Shown here: in pieces, positions 20,724-30,784 of the stretch | Layout of the letters: each line of letters opens with the position of its first letter | Numbering within the stretch: the first letter of the stretch is position 1 | Origin: Cliona cf. orientalis | Taxonomy: Eukaryota > Porifera > Demospongiae > Clionaida > Clionaidae | DNA length: 64,000 nt | Assembly (NCBI GenBank): GCA_963930775.1 | Contig: OZ005697.1 | Coordinates: 8,454,292 to 8,518,291, forward strand | Direction of reading: 5' to 3' | The notes under the pieces: generated by a model | The model's input: only the letters and a program-made list of their open reading frames with translations | The model's database searches: none | What the model was told of the DNA's origin: nothing | Translations under genes and position numbers: made by a program

Positions 20724-22602
20724 CTAGTACGTATAGTATCTCTCAGCAAAAACTTGTTCATTTGGTAAAACATCTTCCCTCTTTCTATTCTTGTACCACT
20801 TTGAAAGTATGCAGACCATTATACTGTTCAGTATCAGGATGACTAGTAACAAAAGCAAGTACCAAAACTCACAACTGATGATTCCTGCGCCCCATGATAT
20901 TGATGTTGACAGCTTTGTAAACGGCTTCATTATTCCGTACCCCACCAAAGAGTAGAGCATTACGCAACAGTATGTAGCACCAAATAGAAGTCCTCTCATT
21001 GAGTAAGGGCTTTGAGAACAGATGAATTCAAATGCACCGATGACTGAAATGATTACTGAGATGGAATTGAATAGTTGCGCCAAGACCATCCACCGCATAT
21101 TAAAATTAGAATTGAGGATTCCACTTTGTTCCCTCATAGGCATAGGAACCATGGGGGCTCCGGGGGCTGGTGCCCCCCTATGTTTTCTTATAGTTACATA
21201 GCTAGGCTCAATTTTATACACACTGATCATACTGCCCTTGCCTATAGATCTATAGAGCCCCCCTTTACCAAACCATCTTCCTACGCCTCTGTCCCTGAAT
21301 ATGCATTGGATGGTTGCATTGTTGTGTTGAATATAACTGTGACGAGCTGTTAAGTCAATAATCATAACGACAATGACTTTGACTATTTGAGTAAACATTC
21401 CAACTGCCAATTTCCACTGATAATTTTGCATGTACGGTACATAATTTCGCAGGAGAGGGTAGAAATAACTCATATAGGAGTATCAGGACTGTACCACTAA
21501 AGTAAAATGTCATCTCTATAGTTATTAAGGTTATCCAGCTGCTATCATGGAACCTGTCGAAGTGAAATAATGCGTCATGATAGCTGTCATCTTCATGAGT
21601 TATTATTAGTTGATACTCTAAACTGTATAATGATAATATCCCACATGCCATTGCAGCAGTGATGAAAATAACAACTAGTAATCTTAGAAATGTCTTGACA
21701 TCTTCCACCTCCTCAGTTGTGAATGGTCCTCCATATTTATGTTTGCCAAAGTCGATACGAGAAGGAAGATTGTCTTCACAGTAAGTGAAAGCACTTCGAC
21801 ATCTTGGATGTTTAGTTTTGATGGCGTACTTGATGACTTTGTAGATTAACTGAAAAGGGTTTTGTGTTATTGGTTCTTTGAGAAAAATTCGGTCACATAA
21901 GAGTGTCAGTAAAGCCAAAATAGTAAGGCAAATACAAACTAGGAACTGCGGTAGAAAACTATTGTATGCTTCTCCCAGGCATATGTATATGAATTTGATG
22001 ACCAACCCACTACTGAAATATGTGGATATATACCAGCTTATGAAGGATGTAATTTCATCTGTAGAAGCATCTTGAAGTTGATCAATTCCAAAGAGGAAAG
22101 CATTGGCTTGGTAGCCTCCAGAGCCGAGACACATTACTATAAGCAACAACATTGTTACGTACTTGTTAGCGCTATCATGATAATTATAGTGTTCAACTAC
22201 TGATATTTGTGACAGTACAGAACTTGCTGCTACCAGCACAGAAGCTATCCACATGATCAAGATACTCCAACGTATTACTTCGAACCTCGTAAGACAAACG
22301 TCAGCCAGCCAGCCTGCTATGGGAAGAGTGAGTCCCCATATTATTATAATAATGCTGTAAGCATATATATAATATGAATTTGGATGAAACACATCGGGAT
22401 ACCCAATAAGGTAGTGAAAAGTACTCATCATCAGGCAGTTCCAAACCAATATCAGAAGAGCTCCTTTATTTTTGAGTTTCCGTATTCGATAAGGTTTGAA
22501 ATTCATGCTTCTAGTAGATCTGCTGCTTAGCTGAAGAATATTTTGCATTGATCCAGAATTGGACTCACTTTCGCTGCCAATCTCTTTTGAGTTGTCTTCC
22601 AT
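20724..22602 (-). pseudogene. POT-like transporter copy 8 with insertion and frameshift
   Basis: The start is at 22602 (MEDNSKEIGSESES). The frame is open for 400 codons. Near 21465 two bases are missing (GGTAGAAATAACTC against GGTAGAAAATAAACTC), which ends the upstream frame at 21355. The other frame stays open to 20724. About 165 bp of foreign sequence at 21134-21297 interrupts the C-terminal half and happens to keep the local frame open. It is non-functional as a full transporter. Confidence 0.9.
21134..21297. mobile_element. Short insertion in transporter copy 8
   Basis: Intact copies read TTGTTCCATGAATATGC here. This copy reads TTGTTCCC, about 160 bp of unrelated sequence, then GTCCCTGAATATGC. 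The insert starts near GGCATAGGAACCATGGGG, ends near CTACGCCTCTGTCCC, and has imperfect inverted ends (GGCATAGGAA against GGCGTAGGAA on the other strand). These resemble the GTGGCGTAGGAAAGG element in the unit A-C spacers. It is probably a small MITE; the exact ends are unclear. Confidence 0.6.
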
Positions 22603-24137
22603 TGTTTTGGGTCACTGAAGTTAGAGCTGGGAGATTGAGCACATGCTGCAAGTGTACCACTGCGCTTGGATCACCTAGTACTAATCGTTTCCTATATATG
22701 CATACCATTTAATCTGCTAAACTACCGTCACAGTAAACAATGCAGCTGTTAGTTAAATAAGCTCAAGCTAAAAGCTCCTATAATATAAGACAAACAAGTC
22801 GGGGGGGGGGGGGGGGGAGGGGGGAGGGGTGGTGCTGCTTGATGCTTCATAATTTGAAGAAGTTAGCTTTCAATAATCTGGATCAGCAGTAGTAGATCCT
22901 ATTTTGGAATTTGTTAGCATAATGGTGCTGATCAGTAACTCCTCATTGACTGAGACCAGAGGCACTGTCAATGGCTATGGTCAGGCACTGTGTGCAGTTG
23001 TTCGCAGCCTGGGACCTGTGGTCAGGGCTCCACGGTTGGAGTGAAACATGACATTGTATTAGTAGTTCCAGGAGTACATTATAAGGGGTCCTATAGTATA
23101 ATACATTGTAGACTTCTAAAGGAGAAGGGCACGCTTAGCCTAGTAGGCATCTGACACAATATCAAACCCAAGCTATAAACGATAGCTAGTAGAAAGGCCT
23201 CAGTAAGTGCTATGCGTAGTGCTAAACTACCAGCTGATGTTGTGATAAATCCCTGAAGTTGGTTAGAACCCGATTAGAGTAACAGTTGTAGAAGCCTTTT
23301 AACACCATACCACAATAACAGTCCATGGTGAAGTCCTCCACTCTCTCTCTATTAGGAAAGGATGGCCTCTAAATCATCACTTTATCTTTGATTTACTCTG
23401 TGTGGGTGCATGCTGTGCACGTGGTCATGGCTGTGCTTAGCCTACTACTGCATGCCCAAGAGCATTGAGTTGCAGAGAAACTTTGGAGAGAACCAGAATA
23501 CACAATAGAGTGCATAATCTATTGTTACAATCATTATGACCAGTATAAAGAGTGATCATAACTTATATGGTTGAGATTATCTATCTAATATAAGTTATTA
23601 TTAGGACGAAAGTGGCAGTATGAGGGTATAATAGTTACTGTAATGATTATTGTGTGCTCCTCTGAAGTTTCTAGGATGCAGAGATTGATCTATGAATGTG
23701 CACACATGCATGACACTAGTGGCTAGCTGGGCTATATACATGCATGCATGCATGCACAACCTTAGCTAATCATTATGCGTAATAATGTTATTTCACCCAA
23801 TTCTGCACGAGGCTTATAGCACGTACACTGATCAGAATTGCGTGTAGTCTTGTATTGAATCATTCTGAATCAGTAACAACACTGCTGAGAAATGTTTGCA
23901 GTCGTCAAAGATATATTCACATCCACACCTGATTGTTTATCACAATACTATTATTATTGAAAGTATGCCATAATAATATTATTGTCAAGATAGATAATAA
24001 TATTATTATCATTGTATAATAATAATAATAATATATAATACTGCATGACACCATGCATGCAGACTGGGATCATAAATTTTTCAATTGCTTGCATAATTGT
24101 AGCTTGTTCATTCATTTAATTTCTGTAATCAGTCAAT
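22603..24137. other. Spacer upstream of the receptor-like gene
   Basis: The left part (22603-23470) is a standard array spacer with a long G-run at about 22801-22820. It includes the GGACTTCTAAAGGAGAAG block shared with 12810. The right part (23470-24137) is unique, AT-rich, with ATAATAATATT repeats at 23945-24040 and GCATGCATGCATG near 23740. It should contain the 5' flank of the gene at 24138. I could not identify a specific promoter element. Confidence 0.55.
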
Positions 24138-27100
24138 ATGCTGTTTTGTTTAGTTTCTATCATCATTGGCCTACTGACCAATAGTACCAGTGTAGTAGGG
24201 GCTGAAATTATTCAGTGTGTGAAGCCTTCAGAATTTCCAGATATTCAATGCCAGTGTCCTAGTGAAGCCAATAATCGGAGTCACAGTAATTATTGCTACA
24301 CTCTCAATGATTGGATAGGAAGTACAAAAGCCAGTGACCAGAATTTGACAGTGAGGCTACTCCATGGAGTGCACCGATTGAACTTTACAAAAGAGAGACA
24401 AATGGAAAATTCTGTTACACTGACAGGTGGTAATCAGGAAAAACCCATCGAGATATCATGCATTCAAAGTATGATTCACTTTAGCTCTGGCCACAACCTA
24501 GAGATACTTAATATTACCTTTTCTGATTGCACAGTTGTGCTGTCCTTCATAAATAACATCAAAATGAACAATGTGACAATGATAAGTGGCAAGCTAATTA
24601 TCGATAATCAAATGTTGGATTTCCATTTCACACCCCACAATTATCAGCAAGATAATAACCTCAACTTGAAAGAGTATTGTGAGCATCAAGAACGTGTTGA
24701 TATTTTGTGGAGTATTTTTCAAAATTCAACCATCGTGATACAAGGATCTACAGATGTTCTGATGGATGATTATTTATATACAAGCTGTTTAGATGTATGC
24801 ATAAGGAAAACACAACTAGAAAGTGTATCACACAATGGAAATCCATCGGCTATAAGTTTTTATTATGCATACTCAGTTATCCTAAGTGATATGGTTATAC
24901 GAAACAGTTCGTCATCACAACTGTACTTGTTTGTGACGAACGTGATTTTATTTGAAGGATACAATTTATTCAGCTGGAACCATGGAAGAGGAATTAATAT
25001 CATCATCGTAGGGAGCATACATATCAAGAGTAACACTGAACTGAACTTTATAGGTAATACAGTATTTGGCCACTTGTTTCATGTATTCAAAAATGTGCTG
25101 AATAGAAGAATTGGCCGCGTGCAGCCACTAGAATTTCAAAAGTCGGCCATAACTTTCAAAAGAAATAGAGTGGAGAAGGGCAGCATTTTGGTATTAGAGA
25201 GCATAATTTTGCAAATGAATAGGATGAACTTAACATTCGAGAATAATACTAGTTTGATGGTCACTGGCATGAAACAGACAAGCCCCATGACAATATTTTT
25301 ACTTAAGTCATCTGAAGTCATCATACATAACTCCAAATTATTATTTATTAGAAATATAGCTGCTATGCTTAGTGGAGGGATTACATTTTCAGCAAGTACT
25401 TGCAGAATTAAAAACATCACTGCCACATTTGACTATAACAGTGGAATTGACGGAGGAGCATTGGCTTTCTACGACAATTCTTATGTGGGATTAGAAGATA
25501 CTCATTGGGAATTTGATAGTGTACAAACTACCATGCTTTTTCGCTTCAACAGAGCACAAACAAGGGGAGGAGCAATATTTGTTGATGACTCGGATTACAC
25601 TGACGTATTAACAACTCAATACTATGATCATTTTATTCAGGTGCTACCGACGATACAAGTGCCCATCAATGTTAATGTATACTTTAGCAATAATACTGCT
25701 GAAGTTGCTGGAGATGATATATATGGCGGCTGGATAGACACAATTTTAGCTCAGTTGATTAAATTAAATCTTACCGGGCACCCTCCACAGATAGACTCCC
25801 TGCATGCTGTGACCTCCGACCCTATTCGTGTCTGTATTTGTATCCACTCCCTTCCCATGTGTAATGTGACAGAGTATCAAACGGAAATCTTTCCAGGAGA
25901 ATCGTTTGAGATTGAGGCAGTTGCTGTAGGGCAAAGAATGGGAATTGTGCCATCTGTTGTCAGTGCATCATTCGCAGATGGTGAGGGAAGACTAGGTACC
26001 GGAGAGGATGTACAGACTGTTGGAAAACAGTGCACAGCCTTAAAATTTACTGTATACACGTCTAAGAAAAAGAAATCACTAGAACTGAGTGTTCAAAAAG
26101 GTGCAGTTCCAAACTTTAGAAATCTTTTTCCGTTGCTATATCAGGAAATCAACTTTACGGTTAGAGTTAGGAACTGTCCACTAGGCTATGTCTTTGATGA
26201 GAAGCTCTTAAACTGCCAGTGCTTAAAACAAATGGAGCGACTAGGAGTAAAATGCAACCATAAAACCTTCACAGTATTGAGGAAAAAACAGCAGTGGCTA
26301 TCATCAACAATGGAGCATGTATTTGGTCACAACTATGGAGTAATTGCTCACAACCATTGCCCTTACGATTATTGCCGTACTGATCCTGACTCGTTATCGT
26401 TTCATCTGGAACTGTCAGATGACCAATGTGCCTTCAATCGTTCAGGGATTCTCTGTGGAGCATGCCAAGCAAATTTCAGTCAAATTCTAGGCTCATCAAA
26501 GTGTGTTGAATGCTCCAATATCATGGTCTTTGCTATAATTCCAACATCAATAATCACTGGAGTGCTTCTTGTAGTTTTTCTTACGCTCTTCAACCTCACA
26601 GTCTCCCTAGGCACAATCAATGGACTCATCTTTTATGCAAACATAATCCGAAGCAGTCAAGCAGTCTTCTTTCCACCAGAATTTAATGCCCCCTTTCTTA
26701 GCACATTTATTGCATGGCTCAATCTGGATCTTGGTATAGAAGTATGCTTTTATAATGGTCTTGATGCCTATGGCAAAATCTGGTTTCAGTATGTCTTTCC
26801 TGTCTATATCTGGTTACTAGTCATCATTATCATAGTTGCTAGTCACTACTCCACAATTGCGTCAAAATTCACACCCAACAATGCAGTTCAAGTATTGGCA
26901 ACTCTATTCTTGCTCTCCTATGCAAAGATTCTTCAAATTGTCATAACTGTATTTTCCTCCACGATTCTCATCTATCCTGATAATTTCAAGAAGAGAGTCT
27001 GGCTTTATGACAGCAACATGGAGTTCCTGACTGGGAAGCACATTCCTCTATTCATAGCAACTCTCCTAATGCTCATCCTACTCTCCATTCCCTACACTCT

Positions 27101-27710
27101 CACCCTAATCAACATTCAATTGTTGCAAAGGATCTCTCACTATCGTTTCTTGTCTTGGGTTCACAGGCTTATGCCTCTCTTCGATGCCTACACTGGGCCT
27201 TATAAGCACAAGCATCGCTACTGGACTGGACTTCTACTCCTGATTCGAGTGATACTCCTAACGACATTTTCCCTTAATCAGACGAACAACCCTTCGATTA
27301 ATCTCTTAGCAATAGCAGTGATGGCTTTTCTTTTGCTAGCCTACCTATCTTTTGTTGGTGGAGTGTATAAGAGCTGGGTGTGCAACATCCTTGAGATAGC
27401 ATTCATACTAAATGCTGGGGTGGCTTCAGTAGCTGTTCTTTATCAACCCCTTAATGGAAACCATACAGCACTAGTTGCCACAATTTCAACGGGAGTTGCT
27501 TTTACTGCATTTGCTGCTACTGCAGTTTGCCATGCCATTCAACAACTGCTTTCATTGAAGGGACTACTACTAGTTAAATGGGGAAGAATAATAATTGCTA
27601 AGATACATACTAAAAGAGATTGCAAAAAAGTTGAGGAGCCAAATTCTTTAAAGACTGGTGATAAAGTAATCACTCACACCTCAGTTGAATTGTGTGAACC
27701 ATTAATTTAA
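24138..27710 (+). CDS. Secreted-ectodomain, multi-pass membrane protein (receptor-like), intact
   Basis: This 1,190-residue intronless gene encodes a signal peptide (about 1-22) and a long extracellular region with many N-glycosylation sequons. Between about 100 and 520 there are repeated short hydrophobic/Asn-rich strands (NMTLNF-like, FNRAQTRGGAIFV, NNTAEVAGDDIYGG), the pattern of a right-handed beta-helix or Chlamydia POMP-like repeat. A cysteine-rich module (about 770-793: GILCGACQANFSQILGSSKC) precedes eight or nine membrane helices (about 795-1136) and a basic cytosolic tail of about 50 residues. No enzyme motif is visible. The architecture suggests a surface receptor or adhesion protein; the function is unknown. 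It converges on the transporter at 27855, and partial copies occur at 3773, 8746 and 53035. Confidence 0.85.
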   Translation: MLFCLVSIIIGLLTNSTSVVGAEIIQCVKPSEFPDIQCQCPSEANNRSHSNYCYTLNDWIGSTKASDQNLTVRLLHGVHRLNFTKERQMENSVTLTGGNQEKPIEISCIQSMIHFSSGHNLEILNITFSDCTVVLSFINNIKMNNVTMISGKLIIDNQMLDFHFTPHNYQQDNNLNLKEYCEHQERVDILWSIFQNSTIVIQGSTDVLMDDYLYTSCLDVCIRKTQLESVSHNGNPSAISFYYAYSVILSDMVIRNSSSSQLYLFVTNVILFEGYNLFSWNHGRGINIIIVGSIHIKSNTELNFIGNTVFGHLFHVFKNVLNRRIGRVQPLEFQKSAITFKRNRVEKGSILVLESIILQMNRMNLTFENNTSLMVTGMKQTSPMTIFLLKSSEVIIHNSKLLFIRNIAAMLSGGITFSASTCRIKNITATFDYNSGIDGGALAFYDNSYVGLEDTHWEFDSVQTTMLFRFNRAQTRGGAIFVDDSDYTDVLTTQYYDHFIQVLPTIQVPINVNVYFSNNTAEVAGDDIYGGWIDTILAQLIKLNLTGHPPQIDSLHAVTSDPIRVCICIHSLPMCNVTEYQTEIFPGESFEIEAVAVGQRMGIVPSVVSASFADGEGRLGTGEDVQTVGKQCTALKFTVYTSKKKKSLELSVQKGAVPNFRNLFPLLYQEINFTVRVRNCPLGYVFDEKLLNCQCLKQMERLGVKCNHKTFTVLRKKQQWLSSTMEHVFGHNYGVIAHNHCPYDYCRTDPDSLSFHLELSDDQCAFNRSGILCGACQANFSQILGSSKCVECSNIMVFAIIPTSIITGVLLVVFLTLFNLTVSLGTINGLIFYANIIRSSQAVFFPPEFNAPFLSTFIAWLNLDLGIEVCFYNGLDAYGKIWFQYVFPVYIWLLVIIIIVASHYSTIASKFTPNNAVQVLATLFLLSYAKILQIVITVFSSTILIYPDNFKKRVWLYDSNMEFLTGKHIPLFIATLLMLILLSIPYTLTLINIQLLQRISHYRFLSWVHRLMPLFDAYTGPYKHKHRYWTGLLLLIRVILLTTFSLNQTNNPSINLLAIAVMAFLLLAYLSFVGGVYKSWVCNILEIAFILNAGVASVAVLYQPLNGNHTALVATISTGVAFTAFAATAVCHAIQQLLSLKGLLLVKWGRIIIAKIHTKRDCKKVEEPNSLKTGDKVITHTSVELCEPLI

Positions 27711-27854
27711 CAACTCACCTCAGCTACAGAAACACAACAATTAATTTCCTAGCTATTAAATATAATTCTCATTTGAACTGGACTAACTATAATAGCTATA
27801 GCTAATAATAATTAATAATAATGTCATCATAAGAACATTATATACTATTCATTC
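27711..27854. other. Convergent 3' intergenic region
   Basis: 144 bp separate the stop of the receptor-like gene (plus) and the stop of transporter copy 9 (minus). The sequence AACTCACC(T/A)CAGCTACAGAAA, then ATTAATTTCCTAGC, recurs at 32490 and 36140 ahead of copies 10 and 11, and a degraded form lies at 9515. It must hold the 3' ends of both transcripts. Confidence 0.7.
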
Positions 27855-29567
27855 CTAGCTAGTATAGTACCTCTCAGCAAAGACTTGTTCGTTTGGTAAA
27901 ACATCTTCCCTCTTTCTATTCTTGTACCACTTTGAAAGTATGCAGACCATTATGCTGTTCAGTATTAGGATGACTAGTATCAAAAGCAAGTACCAAAACT
28001 CACAACTGATGGCTTCTGTGCCCCATGATATTGATGTTGTAAATGGCTTCATTATTCCATACCCCACCATAGAGTAGAGCATTATGCAACAGTATGTAAT
28101 ACCGGATAGAAGTCCTCTCATTGAGTAAGGGCTTTGAGAACAGATGAATTCAAACGCACCCGTGACTGAAGTGATTACTGAGATGGAGCTAAATAGTTGC
28201 ACTAAGATCATCCACTGCATGTTAAAATTAGAATTGAGGATTCCACTTTGTTCCATGAATATGCATTGGATGGTTGTATTAATATTATTGTGCTCGATAT
28301 AACTGTGATGAGCTATTAAATCGATGATCATAAGGACAATGACTTTAGCTATTTGAGAAAATATTCCAGCTGCAATTTTCCACTGATAATTTTGCATGTA
28401 TGGTATACGATTTCGCAGGAGAGGGTAGAAAATAAACTCGTACAGGAGTATCAGTAATGTAACACTAAAGTAAAATGTCAGCTCTATAATTATTACAGTT
28501 ATCCAGCTGCTATCATGAAATCTGTCAAAGTGAAATAATGCGTCATAGCTGTCAATGACATCTTCATGAGTTATTATTAGTTGATACTCTAAACTGTACA
28601 ATGATAATGTTCCACATGCCATTGCAGCAGCGATGAAAATGCAAAGTAGTAATCTTAGAAATGTCTTGACATCTTCCACCTCCTCTGTTGTGAATGGTCC
28701 TCCATATTTATGTTTGCCAAAGTCAATACGAGAAGGAAGGTCATCTTCACAGTAAGTGAAAGCACTTCGACATCTTGGATGCTTAGTTTTGATGGCGTAC
28801 TTGATAACTTTGTAGATTAAGTGAAAAGGGTTTTGTGTTATTGGTTCTTTTAGGAAAATTTGGTCACACAAGAGTGTCATTACAACCATAACAGTAAGGC
28901 AAATACAAACTAGGAACTCTTGTAGCAAACTATTGTATGCTTCTCCTAGGCATATGTATATGAATTTGATGACCAACCCACTACTGAAGTATGTGGATAC
29001 ATACCAGGTTATGAGGGATGTAATCTCGTCTGTAGAAGCATCTTGAAGTTGATCAATTCCAAAGAGGACGACATTGGCTTGGTAGCCTCCAAAGGCGAGA
29101 GACATTACAATAAGCAGCAACATTGTTATGCCTTTCTTAGTGGTATTATGATAATAGTGTTCAACTACTGGTAACTGTGACAGTACAGAGCTTGCTACTA
29201 CCAGTACAGAGGCTATCCACATGATCAAAATACTCCAGCGTATTACTTTATACCTCTTGAGATAAACATCAGCCAGCCAGCCTGCTATGGGCAGAGTGAG
29301 ACCCCATATAATACTGTAAACATTATTTGCAGTGGGATGAAATATATTGGGATAGGTAGTAAGATAGAGAAAAGCACTCATCACCAGGCAGTTCCAAACC
29401 AATATCAGAAGAGCTCCTTTATTTTTGAGTTTCCGTATTCGATAAGAAGGTTTAAAATTCATGTTTCTAGCCACAAAAGTAGATCTGTTGTTTAGCTGAA
29501 GAATATCTTGCATTGATCCAGAATTGGACTCACATTTGCTGCCAACCTCTTTTGAGTTATCTTCCAT
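27855..29567 (-). CDS. POT/SLC15-like transporter, intact (copy 9, unit A)
   Basis: 570 residues from the conserved start at 29567 (MEDNSKEVGSKCESN). The frame is open for 21 codons upstream to 29630 only because this copy has one T fewer in the GTTTGGGTCAC sequence before the ATG. The sister genes have no such extension, so 29567 is preferred. It has about 12 membrane helices, the WLADVYLKRYK loop, FGIDQLQDAS, the WYVSTYFSSGLV segment and the EEVEDVKTFLR loop. It is almost identical to copy 10 (32641-34353), which points to very recent duplication or gene conversion. Its 3' end faces the receptor-like gene. Confidence 0.87.
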   Translation of the reverse strand: MEDNSKEVGSKCESNSGSMQDILQLNNRSTFVARNMNFKPSYRIRKLKNKGALLILVWNCLVMSAFLYLTTYPNIFHPTANNVYSIIWGLTLPIAGWLADVYLKRYKVIRWSILIMWIASVLVVASSVLSQLPVVEHYYHNTTKKGITMLLLIVMSLAFGGYQANVVLFGIDQLQDASTDEITSLITWYVSTYFSSGLVIKFIYICLGEAYNSLLQEFLVCICLTVMVVMTLLCDQIFLKEPITQNPFHLIYKVIKYAIKTKHPRCRSAFTYCEDDLPSRIDFGKHKYGGPFTTEEVEDVKTFLRLLLCIFIAAAMACGTLSLYSLEYQLIITHEDVIDSYDALFHFDRFHDSSWITVIIIELTFYFSVTLLILLYEFIFYPLLRNRIPYMQNYQWKIAAGIFSQIAKVIVLMIIDLIAHHSYIEHNNINTTIQCIFMEQSGILNSNFNMQWMILVQLFSSISVITSVTGAFEFICSQSPYSMRGLLSGITYCCIMLYSMVGYGIMKPFTTSISWGTEAISCEFWYLLLILVILILNSIMVCILSKWYKNRKREDVLPNEQVFAERYYTS

Positions 29568-30784
29568 TGTTTGGGTCACTGAAGTTAGAGCTGGGAGATT
29601 GAGCACATACTGCAACTGTACATGTACCACCGGGCTTGGGGTTTCCTATATTAAATCATGTATCCATCCAAAAATAATCCGCTAAACTAGCTAGTACCAT
29701 AACAGTAAACTATGCAGTTATTAGTTAAATAAGCTCAAGCTGAAAGCTCCTAATCTAAATAAATAGATCTGGAATTTGGGAGAGCTTCACCTCCTTTTCA
29801 TCTACGCTTATTAAAACTAGCTTTCAGTATTAGCTACCCTTGGTATTTCTCTCACAGTGAGTGTCACTTATACTCGTCCATTAAGTAATGGATACCCAGT
29901 TGGGCACCAGCTTCAATATCACGAACAGCATAAATACAAATACTTCCATCTCCTATTCACAGTGGAGCAGTGGCGTAGGAAAGGGGTGCACCATTATCAA
30001 ATTGCGTGCGTAGCGTGCGAAAACCTGACCACGCCCATTTTGATCAAAACCTCCGCCCATTTTGCATCGGTTTCTCCTGGCAGTGAACACAGTTCTTGGT
30101 ACAAAGGTCACTATCAATCAATAAGCGTCTGCTTGTTGAGAGCATTGAAGCTCTGGGGTTGTGGTTACATGCTAGCCTGAATCAGGACTGTCAACTTATC
30201 GGGCCATGTCCTCTTTTGAATCATCATGGCTGGTTAGTTATACCTGCTACACAAGGGTGTAGACACCGGGGGGGGGGGGGGGGGGGGTTACATTATATTT
30301 TATTGGGAACAATTGTTGACCGTTTGTATCAAATATTGGCTTTTATCAGTCTAAAACTTCCAAAATTGTAATTTATACTACCAAATTCATGAGCATATCT
30401 CCTCAAAAGTATATTTATCAATAACAGGGCAGAAAATTGTCGCGCGCCTCACGCGCAATGATCATCAAGCCCCCCCCCCCCCCCCCCCACATTATAAACT
30501 CCCATGCTACAAACAGCTCAGTACTACGTAACAAGCCTGAGTATAGCTACACATAGAGCTATCCAAGCATTGTATCACTACAGTATTATAATTATGCTCC
30601 AATACCGGGTATTTTAAGCTTGAACTATATTCATGTCTGAAGAGCGAGACTGGCTTTTCAATCGGCATGCTATGCGTGCAAAGCGCTGACGACCTTTACC
30701 AAAAGATCGCTAAATCGCATCACGTATACGACCATTACCAGGTAGTAAGTACAACTGAAAATTGCATACAATCAAGATTATTAA
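29568..30784. other. 5' spacer of unit A
   Basis: The upstream flank of copy 9. It has the standard start-proximal block, then sequence shared with 3290-3750. Two older insertions are shared by all three units: one beginning CAGTGGCGTAGGAAAGG at about 29968, and one at about 30250-30500 containing a G-run and a C-run. Open frames here are short and not conserved, so I see no gene. Confidence 0.6.
30250..30500. repeat. Insertion bounded by a G-run and a C-run, present in units A, B and C
   Basis: Compared with the empty version near 3620 (ACCTGCTGGCAAGCTAC), units A-C hold about 250 bp of extra sequence: GGGTGTAGACACC followed by 13-23 G, then AT-rich sequence, a GCGCGCCTCACGCGC palindrome, 10-20 C, and ACATTATAAACT. 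The other copies are at about 35045-35300 and 38927-39200. The ends are weakly inverted (GGGTGTAGACAC against GGGCGTATATAGACAC in unit C). Run lengths differ between the copies. It is probably an old MITE. Confidence 0.6.

Noticed and set aside
29568..29630. 21-codon N-terminal extension of transporter copies 9 and 10
   Set aside because: It is open only because of a one-base loss upstream of the ATG; the region is non-coding flank in all other copies.
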